64,000 nt of DNA from JAAELZ01 sp965223465. GTDB lineage: Bacteria > Pseudomonadota > Gammaproteobacteria > Arenicellales > Poriferihabitantaceae. The position numbers and the translations under genes are program-made. The notes below the pieces were generated by a model. It did not search any database. It saw only the letters and a program-made list of their open reading frames with translations, and was not told where the DNA came from. The stretch covers positions 1,922,001 to 1,986,000 of the forward strand of contig OZ245025.1 of the NCBI GenBank assembly GCA_965223465.1, in the 5' to 3' direction. Numbering within the stretch: the first letter of the stretch is position 1; each line of letters starts with the position of its first letter. This document shows, one piece after another, positions 36,717-45,413 of this stretch.

Positions 36717-37255
36717 GAACCTGCTCCTCCTAGCTGACTCCAGTCTTGGGGGATGCGTTTCAGTTGACTGATGTCATACCCCATATCCGCAATACGCGCC
36801 GACAAATCAATGTACTGCTGATCCGATATGCTCGGCGTGCGCGCCATAATCCAGACATAGTCACGTGCCTGCCTACCAATGATTGTTGTCGCGTAATCCT
36901 CACTTAAATAGACCACCCGATAATCTGCCCTTATCGGCCAGATAAACTGCATCGTCCATCTTGCGTTCGTTTGGGTATCTTCAATAAAACCGGTTGGGGT
37001 ATAGCGCTTTAAATCACCATCAAAACTGCCTTTCCGAAACGTAAAGGTGGTAGCAATACTGCCATCCGAATTCATCGCATAACTTTCCAATGCGTTGTGC
37101 GCATCTTTTTCCAGCGGTGTTGGAATCGCTGCTATCACGTACCAATCACCCATGAATCGATTGACATCAAGATAGTCGATGGTCTTTAGCGGAGGATGCG
37201 TTTGACATGCGCTTAACCCACCCACCATGAACATAATCACTAGCAACCGCGACAT
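36713..37255 (-). CDS. lipocalin-family lipoprotein
   Basis: A 180-residue protein with lipobox LSAC after MSRLLVIMFMVGG. The lipocalin motif FMGDWYVIAAIPTPLEKDAH is followed by the C-terminal DYVWIMARTP. It is distinct from the Blc-like lipocalin at 29883. ATG 37255 follows immediately after the preceding stop; other in-frame starts at 37264, 37270 and further upstream exist. Expected to bind lipids at the envelope, in keeping with the lipid-modifying neighbours. Confidence 0.82.
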   Translation of the reverse strand: MSRLLVIMFMVGGLSACQTHPPLKTIDYLDVNRFMGDWYVIAAIPTPLEKDAHNALESYAMNSDGSIATTFTFRKGSFDGDLKRYTPTGFIEDTQTNARWTMQFIWPIRADYRVVYLSEDYATTIIGRQARDYVWIMARTPSISDQQYIDLSARIADMGYDISQLKRIPQDWSQLGGAGS

Positions 37256-37256
37256 C

Positions 37257-37937
37257 CTATACATCCTCATTGGTTCGGTAATACCCGAGCAATCGCCCAC
37301 CTTTCACGCGGGTTTGTAAGGCCAGCCAATCCGAGTTCTCGGCATACCATAGGTCAATCTTTTTCCCGCCGACTGTTAGCCGGTATCCCCATGCTGGCTT
37401 TTCGTTCGGGGCGCTATCTGACTGAGCTGGCTTTTCATGCGTGAAGTCAGTTGGATCCAATATTGAAACCGTGACGGGTGTGTACTCTCCAGTCTGCGAA
37501 TTAAGTAATTTTTCTGTCTTCAGTAGTTCTGGTTCCCAGTAGGCAAAACTGCGAACACACCCTTCCAGCAGTGCTTCACCCGCGTGTGAGCGTAGTGCCA
37601 AACCTGATTCGAATGCTTGTGCTTGGACAAAATTCTTTTCACCATTATCATCCGTTTCAGAAGTCATGTTAGTCAAACATTGACCTTGCCAAGTCTCAGC
37701 ATTGGAATGGGTATAGGTATAAAATGGAATAGAAAGAAATTTCCAAACCAGTTTGGTAGTAATGTTGATCTGCTCACGATTACCAGAACGTTCCTTACTC
37801 ACGCGGTAGTACCCAATTTGTTTATCGTCAAGCCAGACTGAAAAGTTCATTTGTTCTGTTGTCACGCTGGCATAGATCTGATGCGGCGCGCTCATCAACA
37901 CAAACAGGCACAATATTGATTTAGTAAAATGGTTCAT
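37257..37937 (-). CDS. DUF6134-like periplasmic protein
   Basis: A 226-residue protein with a signal peptide ending near IYAS. FSVWLDDKQIGYYRVSKE opens the mature domain, then FYTYTHSNAETWQGQCL and YRLTVGGKKIDLWYAENSDWLALQT; the alternating polar/apolar strands suggest a beta-barrel-like lipid-binding fold similar to LolA. The family name is from memory of conserved segments. It overlaps DUF1295 (upstream) by ATGA and abuts the lipocalin. Confidence 0.7.
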   Translation of the reverse strand: MNHFTKSILCLFVLMSAPHQIYASVTTEQMNFSVWLDDKQIGYYRVSKERSGNREQINITTKLVWKFLSIPFYTYTHSNAETWQGQCLTNMTSETDDNGEKNFVQAQAFESGLALRSHAGEALLEGCVRSFAYWEPELLKTEKLLNSQTGEYTPVTVSILDPTDFTHEKPAQSDSAPNEKPAWGYRLTVGGKKIDLWYAENSDWLALQTRVKGGRLLGYYRTNEDV

Positions 37938-38743
37938 ATTGCTGCCCTCGTGTCTACTTTATTTGCAGTTTTCTTTGTTCGAGGGCGACCTGGAAAGAAT
38001 GTATTGGTTCGCTCAATATATTCCGCGTACTTTGGGCGCCTGCTACGAATACCCGTTTCCATCATGGCCACGCCTGATACACTTAAAAGCAACCATGTCA
38101 TGAGTAGGGGGCTATAGATTGTCCACCACCCACCTGCCGAGATGGCAAACAGGTAGTAAGCCCACCACAAGCAAAATTCGCCAAAATAGTTAGGATGCCG
38201 CGAGTAACGCCACAAACCAGTGTTCAGAACCTGACCGCTTTTCATTTGGTTTCGTTTAAACATCAACAATTGCCAATCAGCTACCGACTGAAATAACCAG
38301 CCGACCAACCAGAGCGCGGCGGCAATTAAATCCAACCAGTGAAAACCTATTCCAGCTTGAACCGAAACCACCAACGGAATCGCAATCACCCAGGCGAGCA
38401 CTGCTTGCAAACCAAACACTAAATAAATGCTTTTAAATCCAAACCCTGGGTCATTGTTAGCCCTGATTTCCTGGTAACGCCGATCCTCAGGCTTTCCCCA
38501 GTTTCTGACAAACAAATGCACCGACAGGCGCAACGCCCAAAGCGCAACTAAGGCCAAAACCAATTGCGCGCGCCCATCATTTAAAGCATCAAATTGCCAG
38601 GCACAGAATAATGCCACCGTGAGGAACATCAAAGACCATAGACTATCTACAATATTGACGTTATGTCGAAGCCAGCTAACCAGCCACCCGCAGAATGCAA
38701 TGGCCAACACAATCAAAAGCGCGTTAAAATAAATCGACATCAT
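37934..38743 (-). CDS. DUF1295 membrane protein (steroid 5-alpha-reductase/ICMT-like)
   Basis: A 269-residue, roughly seven-helix inner-membrane protein of COG3752. WRYSRHPNYFGEFCLWWAYY is the diagnostic motif of the isoprenylcysteine methyltransferase/steroid reductase superfamily. In other bacteria it co-occurs with COG2907, DUF1365 and Cfa-like genes. A reductive or methyl-transfer step on a membrane lipid is likely, but unproven. It overlaps the neighbouring genes on both sides. Confidence 0.87.
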   Translation of the reverse strand: MMSIYFNALLIVLAIAFCGWLVSWLRHNVNIVDSLWSLMFLTVALFCAWQFDALNDGRAQLVLALVALWALRLSVHLFVRNWGKPEDRRYQEIRANNDPGFGFKSIYLVFGLQAVLAWVIAIPLVVSVQAGIGFHWLDLIAAALWLVGWLFQSVADWQLLMFKRNQMKSGQVLNTGLWRYSRHPNYFGEFCLWWAYYLFAISAGGWWTIYSPLLMTWLLLSVSGVAMMETGIRSRRPKYAEYIERTNTFFPGRPRTKKTANKVDTRAAI

Positions 38744-39294
38744 GATGCTTTTTGGCCCATCACATTTTGCTCATCCAGAGAAGGGAAACCGTCGTATTTT
38801 CTTGATAGATAGGCCAGCATCGGTGTAAACACCCCCCAACCAATCGCAAGCGCTATCAACGTTGTTTGAGTATGACCAAACGTAACTGCGCCCAACTTTT
38901 GCCCAGCGTAGTAAGCGAGCGGACCACCCACAGCACCCAATAGTGCGGCCATCAACAATCGCGGTTTTAACCAGCGCAGAGACAGATTCATCGTACAGGC
39001 GAACAGTGCCCATAGCGCAATAATCCAATGCGGGGCAAATCCCGGGAGGAGCTGTCCGTATTGATACTGGGTCAGTCCCATCATCACCAACAAGCTATCC
39101 CAGATCATGCCAATCATGAGCGCAATCGCAATGAGCCTAATCTCCATTTGAGGTAAATCCGCTTGCACCAATTGCATGGCCACAACAACACCAATTACTA
39201 GGGTGCCAAACCAGTGCCAGACGCTTCCCCCGGCGATCACGCAGGAAATCCAGGCGGTCTGAAACAGGATAAAATTGTTGAGCTTTAATGACAT
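38740..39294 (-). CDS. DUF2878 membrane protein
   Basis: A 184-residue protein with about five hydrophobic segments, including WFGTLVIGVVVAMQLVQ and HWIIALWALFACTMNLSL. The latter matches the DUF2878 core, where WALFA and LRW are conserved. Function is unknown. It always appears to lie with the Cfa/DUF1295 genes; here it overlaps DUF1295 by four bases and follows the methyltransferase after 22 bp. Confidence 0.78.
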   Translation of the reverse strand: MSLKLNNFILFQTAWISCVIAGGSVWHWFGTLVIGVVVAMQLVQADLPQMEIRLIAIALMIGMIWDSLLVMMGLTQYQYGQLLPGFAPHWIIALWALFACTMNLSLRWLKPRLLMAALLGAVGGPLAYYAGQKLGAVTFGHTQTTLIALAIGWGVFTPMLAYLSRKYDGFPSLDEQNVMGQKAS

Positions 39295-39316
39295 GGGAAC
39301 CCTGGCTGCTGCCTTG

Positions 39317-40369
39317 CTAAACCCCTTGATTCCTGAAGCGGTAGTGCCCTACCAACCATTCCTGACCCTGCTTGTACGCAAATAGCTCAGCACATGCCAT
39401 AAAGAACATGCGCCAACGTATCCACCAAATTGAAGCAAAGTCTTTGCCATAAGTGTCTTCGAACAATGGTCTTAGTTTCCCCTGGTGTCGATCCATCCGT
39501 TCAAGCCAAGCGTTGGCTGTTTTTGCGTAGTGTTCTCCGTTCCATAACCAACGATGCTCAAGTTTCATATCATCCTGAAAAAAAAGAGGTAGATCTGCGC
39601 TTGGCATCATCCCACCGGAAAAAAAATAACGACTCATCCAGTCACTATCGTCTACTTGCTCAAAGAAATAGGGAGCTGACCGATGCACAAATATATGCAT
39701 GAAGAACACCCCATCAGGTTTCAACCAATCGCTTACTCGATTAAATAAAACGTGCCAGTTGCGCATATGCTCGAACATTTCGAGAGAGACCACGCGGTCA
39801 AATTGCCCAAGGGTACGCGCGTCAAAATCGTTCATGTCCGCGGTAATTACCGATACATTCGATAACCCTTGTTTTACAATTTCATTGACAAGGAATTTTC
39901 GCTGTGATTTTGAATTTGAAACCGCAGTAATTTCACTATTCGGATAGTGTGACGCCATCCATAAAGTTAACGATCCCCAGCCACACCCAAGCTCAAGAAT
40001 ACGTTGTTTGTCCTTTAGTTCGGCACGCTTACAGGTTTGTGCCAATGCGCTGGCTTCCGCAGTTTTTAAATCAACCACACCCCCTTCCCACAACGCACAA
40101 CTATATTTGTTATGTGCGCCCAGCACAGTATTAAAGAACTCAGCAGGCAACTCATAGTGTTGCTCATTGGCTAATTCAGGCAGTTCAGCAACCGGGAAAT
40201 CGTTCATACGTTCAATTAACTTCATCTGCGCTTCTGCTGACTTTTCGCTATCAGTCGCATTGATGTCTTTCAGCCGCTGCTTTAGCAGGGTTTGAATCCC
40301 TCGGCGCACAAACGTATCAGGCACCCAACCGCGTTCGGTTAATTCTTGTGAAAGTTTTGCATTCATCAT
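39317..40369 (-). CDS. class I SAM-dependent methyltransferase, Cfa-like
   Basis: A 350-residue methyltransferase with SAM loop LELGCGWGSLTLWMASHY and acidic loop NDFDARTLGQFDRVVSLEMFEHM. Unlike the second Cfa homologue at 33388, it keeps the YSCA cysteine and the FEH glutamate-histidine pair. Similar proteins resemble coclaurine N-methyltransferases and Cfa; the substrate is uncertain. ATG 40369 was chosen over upstream in-frame starts that lie within the promoter. It is the first gene of the minus-strand cluster. Confidence 0.87.
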   Translation of the reverse strand: MMNAKLSQELTERGWVPDTFVRRGIQTLLKQRLKDINATDSEKSAEAQMKLIERMNDFPVAELPELANEQHYELPAEFFNTVLGAHNKYSCALWEGGVVDLKTAEASALAQTCKRAELKDKQRILELGCGWGSLTLWMASHYPNSEITAVSNSKSQRKFLVNEIVKQGLSNVSVITADMNDFDARTLGQFDRVVSLEMFEHMRNWHVLFNRVSDWLKPDGVFFMHIFVHRSAPYFFEQVDDSDWMSRYFFSGGMMPSADLPLFFQDDMKLEHRWLWNGEHYAKTANAWLERMDRHQGKLRPLFEDTYGKDFASIWWIRWRMFFMACAELFAYKQGQEWLVGHYRFRNQGV

Positions 40370-40395
40370 AATCGCACAGCTATATATTAAATATT

Positions 40396-40432
40396 TGTAC
40401 AAAATACTATACATTTATTGTTTTTTTGTCAA
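40396..40432 (-). promoter_or_regulatory. promoter of the lipid-modification cluster with overlapping operator repeats
   Basis: On the minus strand a perfect TTGACA (-35, 40432-40427) is followed by TATAGT (40411-40406, 15-bp spacer) or TAGTAT (17-bp spacer). On the plus strand TGTACA (40396-40401) and TATACA (40408-40413) form a direct repeat with a 12-bp period lying over the -10 region. A MerR/CarH protein bound there would block this promoter. Confidence 0.7.
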
Positions 40433-40469
40433 TATATAAGTTAAAAATAATTATAAAACGGCATTTTTG

Positions 40470-40506
40470 TTGACTTATATACATTTTAATGCATAATTAT
40501 TGTATA
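40470..40506 (+). promoter_or_regulatory. promoter of the YbgA-like gene with overlapping operator half-sites
   Basis: TTGACT (40470-40475) and CATAAT (40492-40497) form a promoter with a 16-bp spacer. TATACA (40478-40483) lies in the spacer and TGTATA (40501-40506) just past the -10; together they are an inverted pair 17 bp apart. Half-sites of the same type cover the facing promoter, so one regulator probably controls both directions. Confidence 0.65.
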
Positions 40507-40553
40507 GGTTTAATTTTTTAGTATTTTCCTTTAATTAAAGCTTGAGCGAATCA

Positions 40554-41531
40554 ATGAATAAACCAAACCAGACAGATTCCATAGAAAATAATGCAATCCG
40601 CGTAGGGGTTAGTAGTTGCCTACTGGGGCAAAGAGTTCGGCATGATGGTGGGCATACCCGAAATCACTACGTGGTAAATACGCTCTGTCAATATTTTGAG
40701 TTGGAACCGTTTTGCCCAGAACTATCAGCGGGTTTGAGTGTGCCTAGACCAAGCATTCATCAAAAGATGATTGCGGGTCAAATTAGAGTGGTTGGCACTA
40801 AGAACACCGCGCTTGACGTTACCGAAAAACTAAAGGAGTCTGCATCCAAGGCCAGCCGAGGTATGCACCAATTATCGGGTTATATCCTAAAAAAAGATTC
40901 TCCTAGTTGTGGCATGGAAAGAGTACGTGTATACAACGAATTCGGCCAAGTCACGCGCAATGGACGTGGCGTGTTCGCCGAAACCCTGCGGCGCATGCAT
41001 CCAAATCTACCGCTTGAAGAGGAAGGTCGGCTTTGTGATCCAAAGTTAAGGGAAAACTTCATTCTGCGCGTTTTTACCTATCACCGTTGGCAACAGTTAA
41101 TCCGAAAGGGTTTGACAGTCAGTGAACTCATTGAGTTTCATGCCAAGAATAAATTTAACTTGCTGGCGCACGATGAAAGCACCTATCGTCGGCTTGGTAA
41201 ACTCGTAGCGAGTGTTAGCAAGGATACTCTGAATACCTGCGCGGAAGAATACATTCAGGCATTTATGCAAGCAATCAAGACGCCAGCGACCCGCAAACGC
41301 CATACGAATGTGCTAATGCATATGATGGGTTTTCTGAAAGCAACGCTGACCAGCGAGGATAAAAAAGAGTTCATCTCGCTGTTGGATCAATATCGCTTAG
41401 GCAAAATACCCCTGATCGTGCCGATCACCCTGTTCAAACATCATCTGCGCAACAAATCAGTGCCGTACATCATGCGACAAACTTATATGCAGCCATACCC
41501 GGATGACCTGATGCTCAGAAATAATTTATAA
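40554..41531 (+). CDS. YbgA-like DUF523/DUF1722 protein
   Basis: A two-domain protein of 325 residues. The N-terminal DUF523 part has VGVSSCLLGQRVRHDGGH and KKDSPSCGMERV with conserved cysteines. The C-terminal DUF1722 (YbgA) part has KFNLLAHDESTYRRLGKLV and ends with YMQPYP. In E. coli ybgA lies next to phr, and this architecture is widespread beside photolyases. ATG 40554 was preferred over a TTG four codons upstream. It is divergent from, and probably co-regulated with, the light cluster. Confidence 0.88.
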   Translation: MNKPNQTDSIENNAIRVGVSSCLLGQRVRHDGGHTRNHYVVNTLCQYFELEPFCPELSAGLSVPRPSIHQKMIAGQIRVVGTKNTALDVTEKLKESASKASRGMHQLSGYILKKDSPSCGMERVRVYNEFGQVTRNGRGVFAETLRRMHPNLPLEEEGRLCDPKLRENFILRVFTYHRWQQLIRKGLTVSELIEFHAKNKFNLLAHDESTYRRLGKLVASVSKDTLNTCAEEYIQAFMQAIKTPATRKRHTNVLMHMMGFLKATLTSEDKKEFISLLDQYRLGKIPLIVPITLFKHHLRNKSVPYIMRQTYMQPYPDDLMLRNNL

Positions 41532-41570
41532 GGATGGCGTTACATTACAGGTTTAATATAATGAATCGAC

Positions 41571-42527
41571 ATGACAAACGATAATACGATGAAAAAAATT
41601 GCACTATTCGGTGGAACCGGTTTTGTCGGTAGCTACTTAATTGATAGCCTGATGACTCAAGGATGGCATCCCATCGTGCTGGTGCGCCCGGGAAGCGAGC
41701 GTAAGATTGAACACAAATCACAATGTACGCTCATTCCTGGTGAGATTTCCGATAAAAAGGCTATAGCGGATATGTTGGAAAAAGCGGACGCAGCGATTTA
41801 TAACATTGGCATATTGCGCGAATTTCCTGATCAAGGGATTACCTTCGAGGCCTTACATCACCAGAATGCCAAATACGTAATTGACGCGGCGGAATACGGA
41901 AACGTAAGCCGCTTCCTCCTGATGAGTGCTAATGGCGTTAAACAAAATGGTACCACTTATCAACGAACCAAATATGCTGCCGAGCAATACCTTGCTAAGT
42001 CCTCGTTGAACTGGACGATTTTCAGACCATCCGTATTGTTTGGCGATCCAAGAGGGCGTATGGAATTTTCCACCCAGTTAAGTAAAGACGTGATCAGGTC
42101 GCCTCTTCCAGCACCCCTGTTTTTCAGTGGCTGGCACATTAACCAGGCTGGACAACTCCTTATGGCACCCGCACACGTGAGTGACGTCGCTGAAGCATTT
42201 ATTCGATCATTAGAAAACTCAGATACTTACAGCCAGATAATCACGCTCTGCGGGCCTGAACAATTAAGCTGGCGTGAAATTCTACTTCGTGTTAGCAAAG
42301 CTAGCGGTCGCAGGAAATTGATGATCCCCGCACCGACTGGTCCAATTGCCGCGCTGGCATCACTGCTGGATCGATACGCCTGGTTTCCCCTCACCCGTGA
42401 ACAAATACAAATGTTGATGGAGGGAAATATTTGCAATCAAGATGGCTTCGCCTCGCTCGGTATTGAACCACAGCCATTTGATACCCACACATTGCGCTAT
42501 TTACGTTCTGGCGATAACAATGACTAA
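41571..42527 (+). CDS. NAD(P)-binding atypical SDR (complex I NDUFA9-like)
   Basis: A 318-residue protein with an N-terminal Rossmann motif GGTGFVGSYLIDSL and the later segment NGVKQNGTTYQRTKYAAEQYL containing the YxxxK-like pair. Members of this group are annotated as NAD(P)H-binding or NDUFA9-like proteins and may epimerise or reduce quinone- or sugar-linked substrates. Start ATG 41571; another at 41589 is possible. It lies 39 bp after the YbgA-like gene on the same strand, so it may share its light-controlled promoter. Confidence 0.8.
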   Translation: MTNDNTMKKIALFGGTGFVGSYLIDSLMTQGWHPIVLVRPGSERKIEHKSQCTLIPGEISDKKAIADMLEKADAAIYNIGILREFPDQGITFEALHHQNAKYVIDAAEYGNVSRFLLMSANGVKQNGTTYQRTKYAAEQYLAKSSLNWTIFRPSVLFGDPRGRMEFSTQLSKDVIRSPLPAPLFFSGWHINQAGQLLMAPAHVSDVAEAFIRSLENSDTYSQIITLCGPEQLSWREILLRVSKASGRRKLMIPAPTGPIAALASLLDRYAWFPLTREQIQMLMEGNICNQDGFASLGIEPQPFDTHTLRYLRSGDNND

Positions 42528-42565
42528 GTCCTTATAGATAAAAGAAATAACAAAATATTTGAACT

Positions 42566-42581
42566 TTCACGCAATCTTCAC
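42566..42581 (+). promoter_or_regulatory. TTCAC direct repeat upstream of the fasciclin gene
   Basis: TTCAC occurs at 42566-42570 and 42577-42581, an 11-bp period typical of OmpR-family binding sites. A -10-like TATGAT follows at 42615-42620. Matching sites lie before the response regulator (43246) and the beta-barrel gene (45414). Confidence 0.6.
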
Positions 42582-42656
42582 ACCGGTACCACAAGGCCTT
42601 GACGGCGGGGTAGTTATGATCACATCTCCATTCAATATTACTTACAGGAGATTATT

Positions 42657-43145
42657 ATGTTAAACCTATCACATACTTTTAAAACCTTATCGTCGGCCCT
42701 TTTGCTTAGCGTTGTTTTAAGCTTGCCTGCCAAAGCGGCTGATATCGTCGATACCGCTGTTGGTGCGGGCTCGTTCAACACTTTGGTCGCAGCCGTTAAA
42801 GCAGCAGACTTGGTGGATACACTTAAAAGTGAAGGACCATTTACAGTTTTCGCACCCACCGATGATGCTTTTGCAGCATTGCCAGAAGGCACCGTAGAAA
42901 ATTTGCTAAAGCCAGAGAACAAAGATCAACTTGTTTCCGTTTTGACGTATCACGTGATACCTGGAAAAGTAATGAGCGCTGATATTGCCGGCAAAAAAAT
43001 GAACGTAGAAACGGTGCAGGGGTCAGATGTCAAAATTGACGCAATGTCTGGCGTGCAGGTGGCTGACGCCAACGTAACCCAGGCTGACATTGAAACCAGC
43101 AACGGTGTTATTCATGTGATCGATCAAGTTATTATGCCTAATTAA
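42657..43145 (+). CDS. fasciclin-domain periplasmic protein
   Basis: A 162-residue protein with a signal peptide ending near KAAD, then a single fasciclin (FAS1) domain. AGSFNTLVAAVKAADLVDTL, GPFTVFAPTDDAFAALP and the C-terminal NGVIHVIDQVIMP are the FAS1 H1 and H2 regions. Bacterial FAS1 proteins contribute to adhesion or surface association. A consensus CAGGAG site precedes the ATG. A terminator at 43196 makes it a single-gene unit with an upstream TTCAC repeat. Confidence 0.92.
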   Translation: MLNLSHTFKTLSSALLLSVVLSLPAKAADIVDTAVGAGSFNTLVAAVKAADLVDTLKSEGPFTVFAPTDDAFAALPEGTVENLLKPENKDQLVSVLTYHVIPGKVMSADIAGKKMNVETVQGSDVKIDAMSGVQVADANVTQADIETSNGVIHVIDQVIMPN

Positions 43146-43195
43146 TTTGAAAGATAGCTTGTAATAACCAAATCTATTCAAACAGCTAATTTCTA

Positions 43196-43225
43196 ACGGA
43201 AACCGAGTAATCGGTTTCCGTTTTT
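43196..43225 (+). terminator. intrinsic terminator after the fasciclin gene
   Basis: ACGGAAACCGA (43196-43206) and TCGGTTTCCGT (43211-43221) form a perfect 11-bp stem with a GTAA loop followed by TTTT. Confidence 0.93.
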
Positions 43226-43245
43226 CGCATCTACAAGCGCAAAAC

Positions 43246-43261
43246 TTCACATTTCTTTCAC
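43246..43261 (+). promoter_or_regulatory. TTCAC direct repeat upstream of the response regulator
   Basis: TTCAC at 43246-43250 and 43257-43261, again with an 11-bp period, lies 45 bp before the response-regulator start. It suggests autoregulation by the encoded OmpR-family protein. Confidence 0.6.
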
Positions 43262-43305
43262 ATCTCATAACGTAAACTTTAAATCAACCATGATGAAGCA
43301 TCGAA

Positions 43306-44004
43306 ATGACTAAAACTCAACAACCGTTTGTGTTAATCGTCGAAGATAACCCTGATATTGCAGAAATGGTCGCTGTGTACCTGGAGCGCCGTGGTTATGT
43401 CATCGACTTTGCTGCCGACGGGGTCACTGGATTACATTTGGCGGTTACCAATTCCTATGATGTAATCGTGCTGGATTTAATGCTACCGGGTATGGACGGT
43501 ATTGACCTATGCAAGCGCCTACGACAAGATGCCAAAAAAGCAGTTCCTGTGCTGATGTTGACTGCACGAGATACATTACATGAAAAAATAGTCGGCCTGG
43601 ATGCGGGTGCTGATGACTATCTGGTTAAACCCTTTGAAATTCAGGAGTTAGAAGCCCGCCTGCGTGCCCTGATCAGACGTGGCAGCGGTCAGGTTAGCCC
43701 AGAAGCTTTACAAATATCAGATCTGCACCTGGATACCGGTACGCTAAGGGTTGAGCGAGCCGGTAACAAACTCAACCTAACGCCGATTGGTTTAAAAATT
43801 CTTACTGTATTAATGCGCGCCTCGCCGCGGGTAGTAAGTCGTCGTGATATAGAGCGAGAGGTTTGGGGGGATGTTTTACCTGATAGTGATACCTTGCGCA
43901 GCCACGTCTATAACCTACGCAAAGTGATCGATAAACCATTTAGCAAGCCCCTATTGCATACCCATCAAGCGAGTGGATATCAAATTGCCGATGCACAGGA
44001 GTAG
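43306..44004 (+). CDS. OmpR-family response regulator
   Basis: A 232-residue regulator with a receiver domain and a winged-helix DNA-binding domain. Phospho-acceptor Asp57 lies in VIVLDLMLPGMDG, the switch residue precedes ARDT, and DYLVKPF holds the conserved lysine. RRDIEREVWGDVLPDSDTLRSHVYNLRKVID is the recognition-helix region, spanning about residues 183-213. It is followed after 6 bp by its kinase gene. The TTCAC direct repeats at its own and two flanking promoters are the natural target candidates. Confidence 0.93.
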   Translation: MTKTQQPFVLIVEDNPDIAEMVAVYLERRGYVIDFAADGVTGLHLAVTNSYDVIVLDLMLPGMDGIDLCKRLRQDAKKAVPVLMLTARDTLHEKIVGLDAGADDYLVKPFEIQELEARLRALIRRGSGQVSPEALQISDLHLDTGTLRVERAGNKLNLTPIGLKILTVLMRASPRVVSRRDIEREVWGDVLPDSDTLRSHVYNLRKVIDKPFSKPLLHTHQASGYQIADAQE

Positions 44005-44010
44005 TCAGCA

Positions 44011-45297
44011 TTGAACAACCGTAATACCTCAGGGATTGGCCAGCGATTGCTCCGCACTTACCTATTCCAGGGTTTGCTGATTGGCTTGGCCATGATCGCC
44101 AGTGTCTTGATCGCCGGGATGATTATAAAAAACGTGCTGGTCAAACAGGCGCTTATTAGTGAAGCCGATTACTTCTGGCAATCCTATCAACTTGACCCAA
44201 ATTTTCCTTTACCAGACACCATGAATCTACATGGTTTCTTATTCGGTGGGGAAGATACCGTAATTAGCGATACCCTGGCCGGTCTGGCCCCAGGTTTCCA
44301 TGAGCTGCCCGGGCACGATGACTTTTCAGTCGCCTATGTCAGTGAACGTGAGGGAAAAAGGTTGGTCCTTGGCTTTGCGGCTAAGCAAGTCAACCGTTTG
44401 ACCTTCTATTTTGGCTTGTTGCCCTTAATGGTCGTGCTTTTGGTGCTTTACCTAACCCTGTGGTGGGCCTATCGTGTATCCCAACGAGCGATCTCTCCTG
44501 TCATTGGGTTGGCGCAGCAAGTGGCCAAGCTGGATCCAGCAGAAGCGACACCAGATACATTTAAACTATCGGATGACAGTTTAAAATCAGACCATGAAGT
44601 TGTGGTGCTCTCAGAAGCGCTCATGCGGTTCACTCAACGATTAAACCATTTTATAGACAGGGAACGAAACTTCACGCGTGACGTTAGCCATGAATTGCGT
44701 AGCCCATTAACCGTCATTAAACTAGCTGCGGAAATGTTGCAAAGTGAACAGCAGCTTGAACCATCTGCTGATAAATCTGTAACCCGCATCCTTAAAGCGA
44801 CGGATGACATGGAAGAACTGACCAATGCCTTTTTATTACTCGCACGTGAATCAGACCGCGGTGTCACCAGTGAGCAAGTATGTGTCAATGATGTGGTTGA
44901 TGAAGAAATTGAGCGGGTTAAGCCGCTGATTGGCGAAAAACCGATCTCCATTCAAAAAAACTATGTTTCAACGTTATGGGTTGAAACCTCTGATAAAGCG
45001 CTATCTATTGTTATTGGAAATCTGCTTCGCAATGCAATCAATTACACTGATAAAGGGCATGTCGATATCAATATCGCTGAGTATGAACTCATCATATCAG
45101 ATAGCGGCATTGGTATGCCCAATCCTCAAAAGGCCTTTGGCTCTTATTACCGTGGAGCGCGTCAACGTGGTGGCTACGGTGTCGGCCTATCAATCGTAAA
45201 AAGATTCTCTGACCGGTTTGGCTGGCAAGTCGATATTGATAGCAAAGTAGATATCGGCACAACCGTAACGCTTTCCTTTCCAGCGCAAAACTCCTGA
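44011..45297 (+). CDS. sensor histidine kinase
   Basis: A 428-residue membrane kinase. A first transmembrane helix (about residues 18-40), a periplasmic sensor part of roughly 90 residues, and a second helix (133-155) precede the HisKA domain with phospho-accepting His227 in DVSHELRSPL. The ATPase part has N-box GNLLRNAINYT, ISDSGIGM and GYGVGLSIVKR. The start is TTG because no ATG lies early in the frame. It follows the response regulator and is its likely partner. The stimulus is unknown. Confidence 0.92.
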   Translation: MNNRNTSGIGQRLLRTYLFQGLLIGLAMIASVLIAGMIIKNVLVKQALISEADYFWQSYQLDPNFPLPDTMNLHGFLFGGEDTVISDTLAGLAPGFHELPGHDDFSVAYVSEREGKRLVLGFAAKQVNRLTFYFGLLPLMVVLLVLYLTLWWAYRVSQRAISPVIGLAQQVAKLDPAEATPDTFKLSDDSLKSDHEVVVLSEALMRFTQRLNHFIDRERNFTRDVSHELRSPLTVIKLAAEMLQSEQQLEPSADKSVTRILKATDDMEELTNAFLLLARESDRGVTSEQVCVNDVVDEEIERVKPLIGEKPISIQKNYVSTLWVETSDKALSIVIGNLLRNAINYTDKGHVDINIAEYELIISDSGIGMPNPQKAFGSYYRGARQRGGYGVGLSIVKRFSDRFGWQVDIDSKVDIGTTVTLSFPAQNS

Positions 45298-45413
45298 CTC
45301 ACTCAGCGAGATTCCGTACTCTTTAAAAGGGTGAACCCCAACCGAATTAACCAGAGACTGATGCGCTACTTCTGGAGCAATCTGGATACTGATCAAGCGT
45401 AGTATTTAGGATC

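Noticed and set aside
40478..40506. An exact LitR-type box with 12-bp spacing in the plus promoter
   Set aside because: The half-sites are 17 bp apart there, so I report them only as half-sites and not as the published box.
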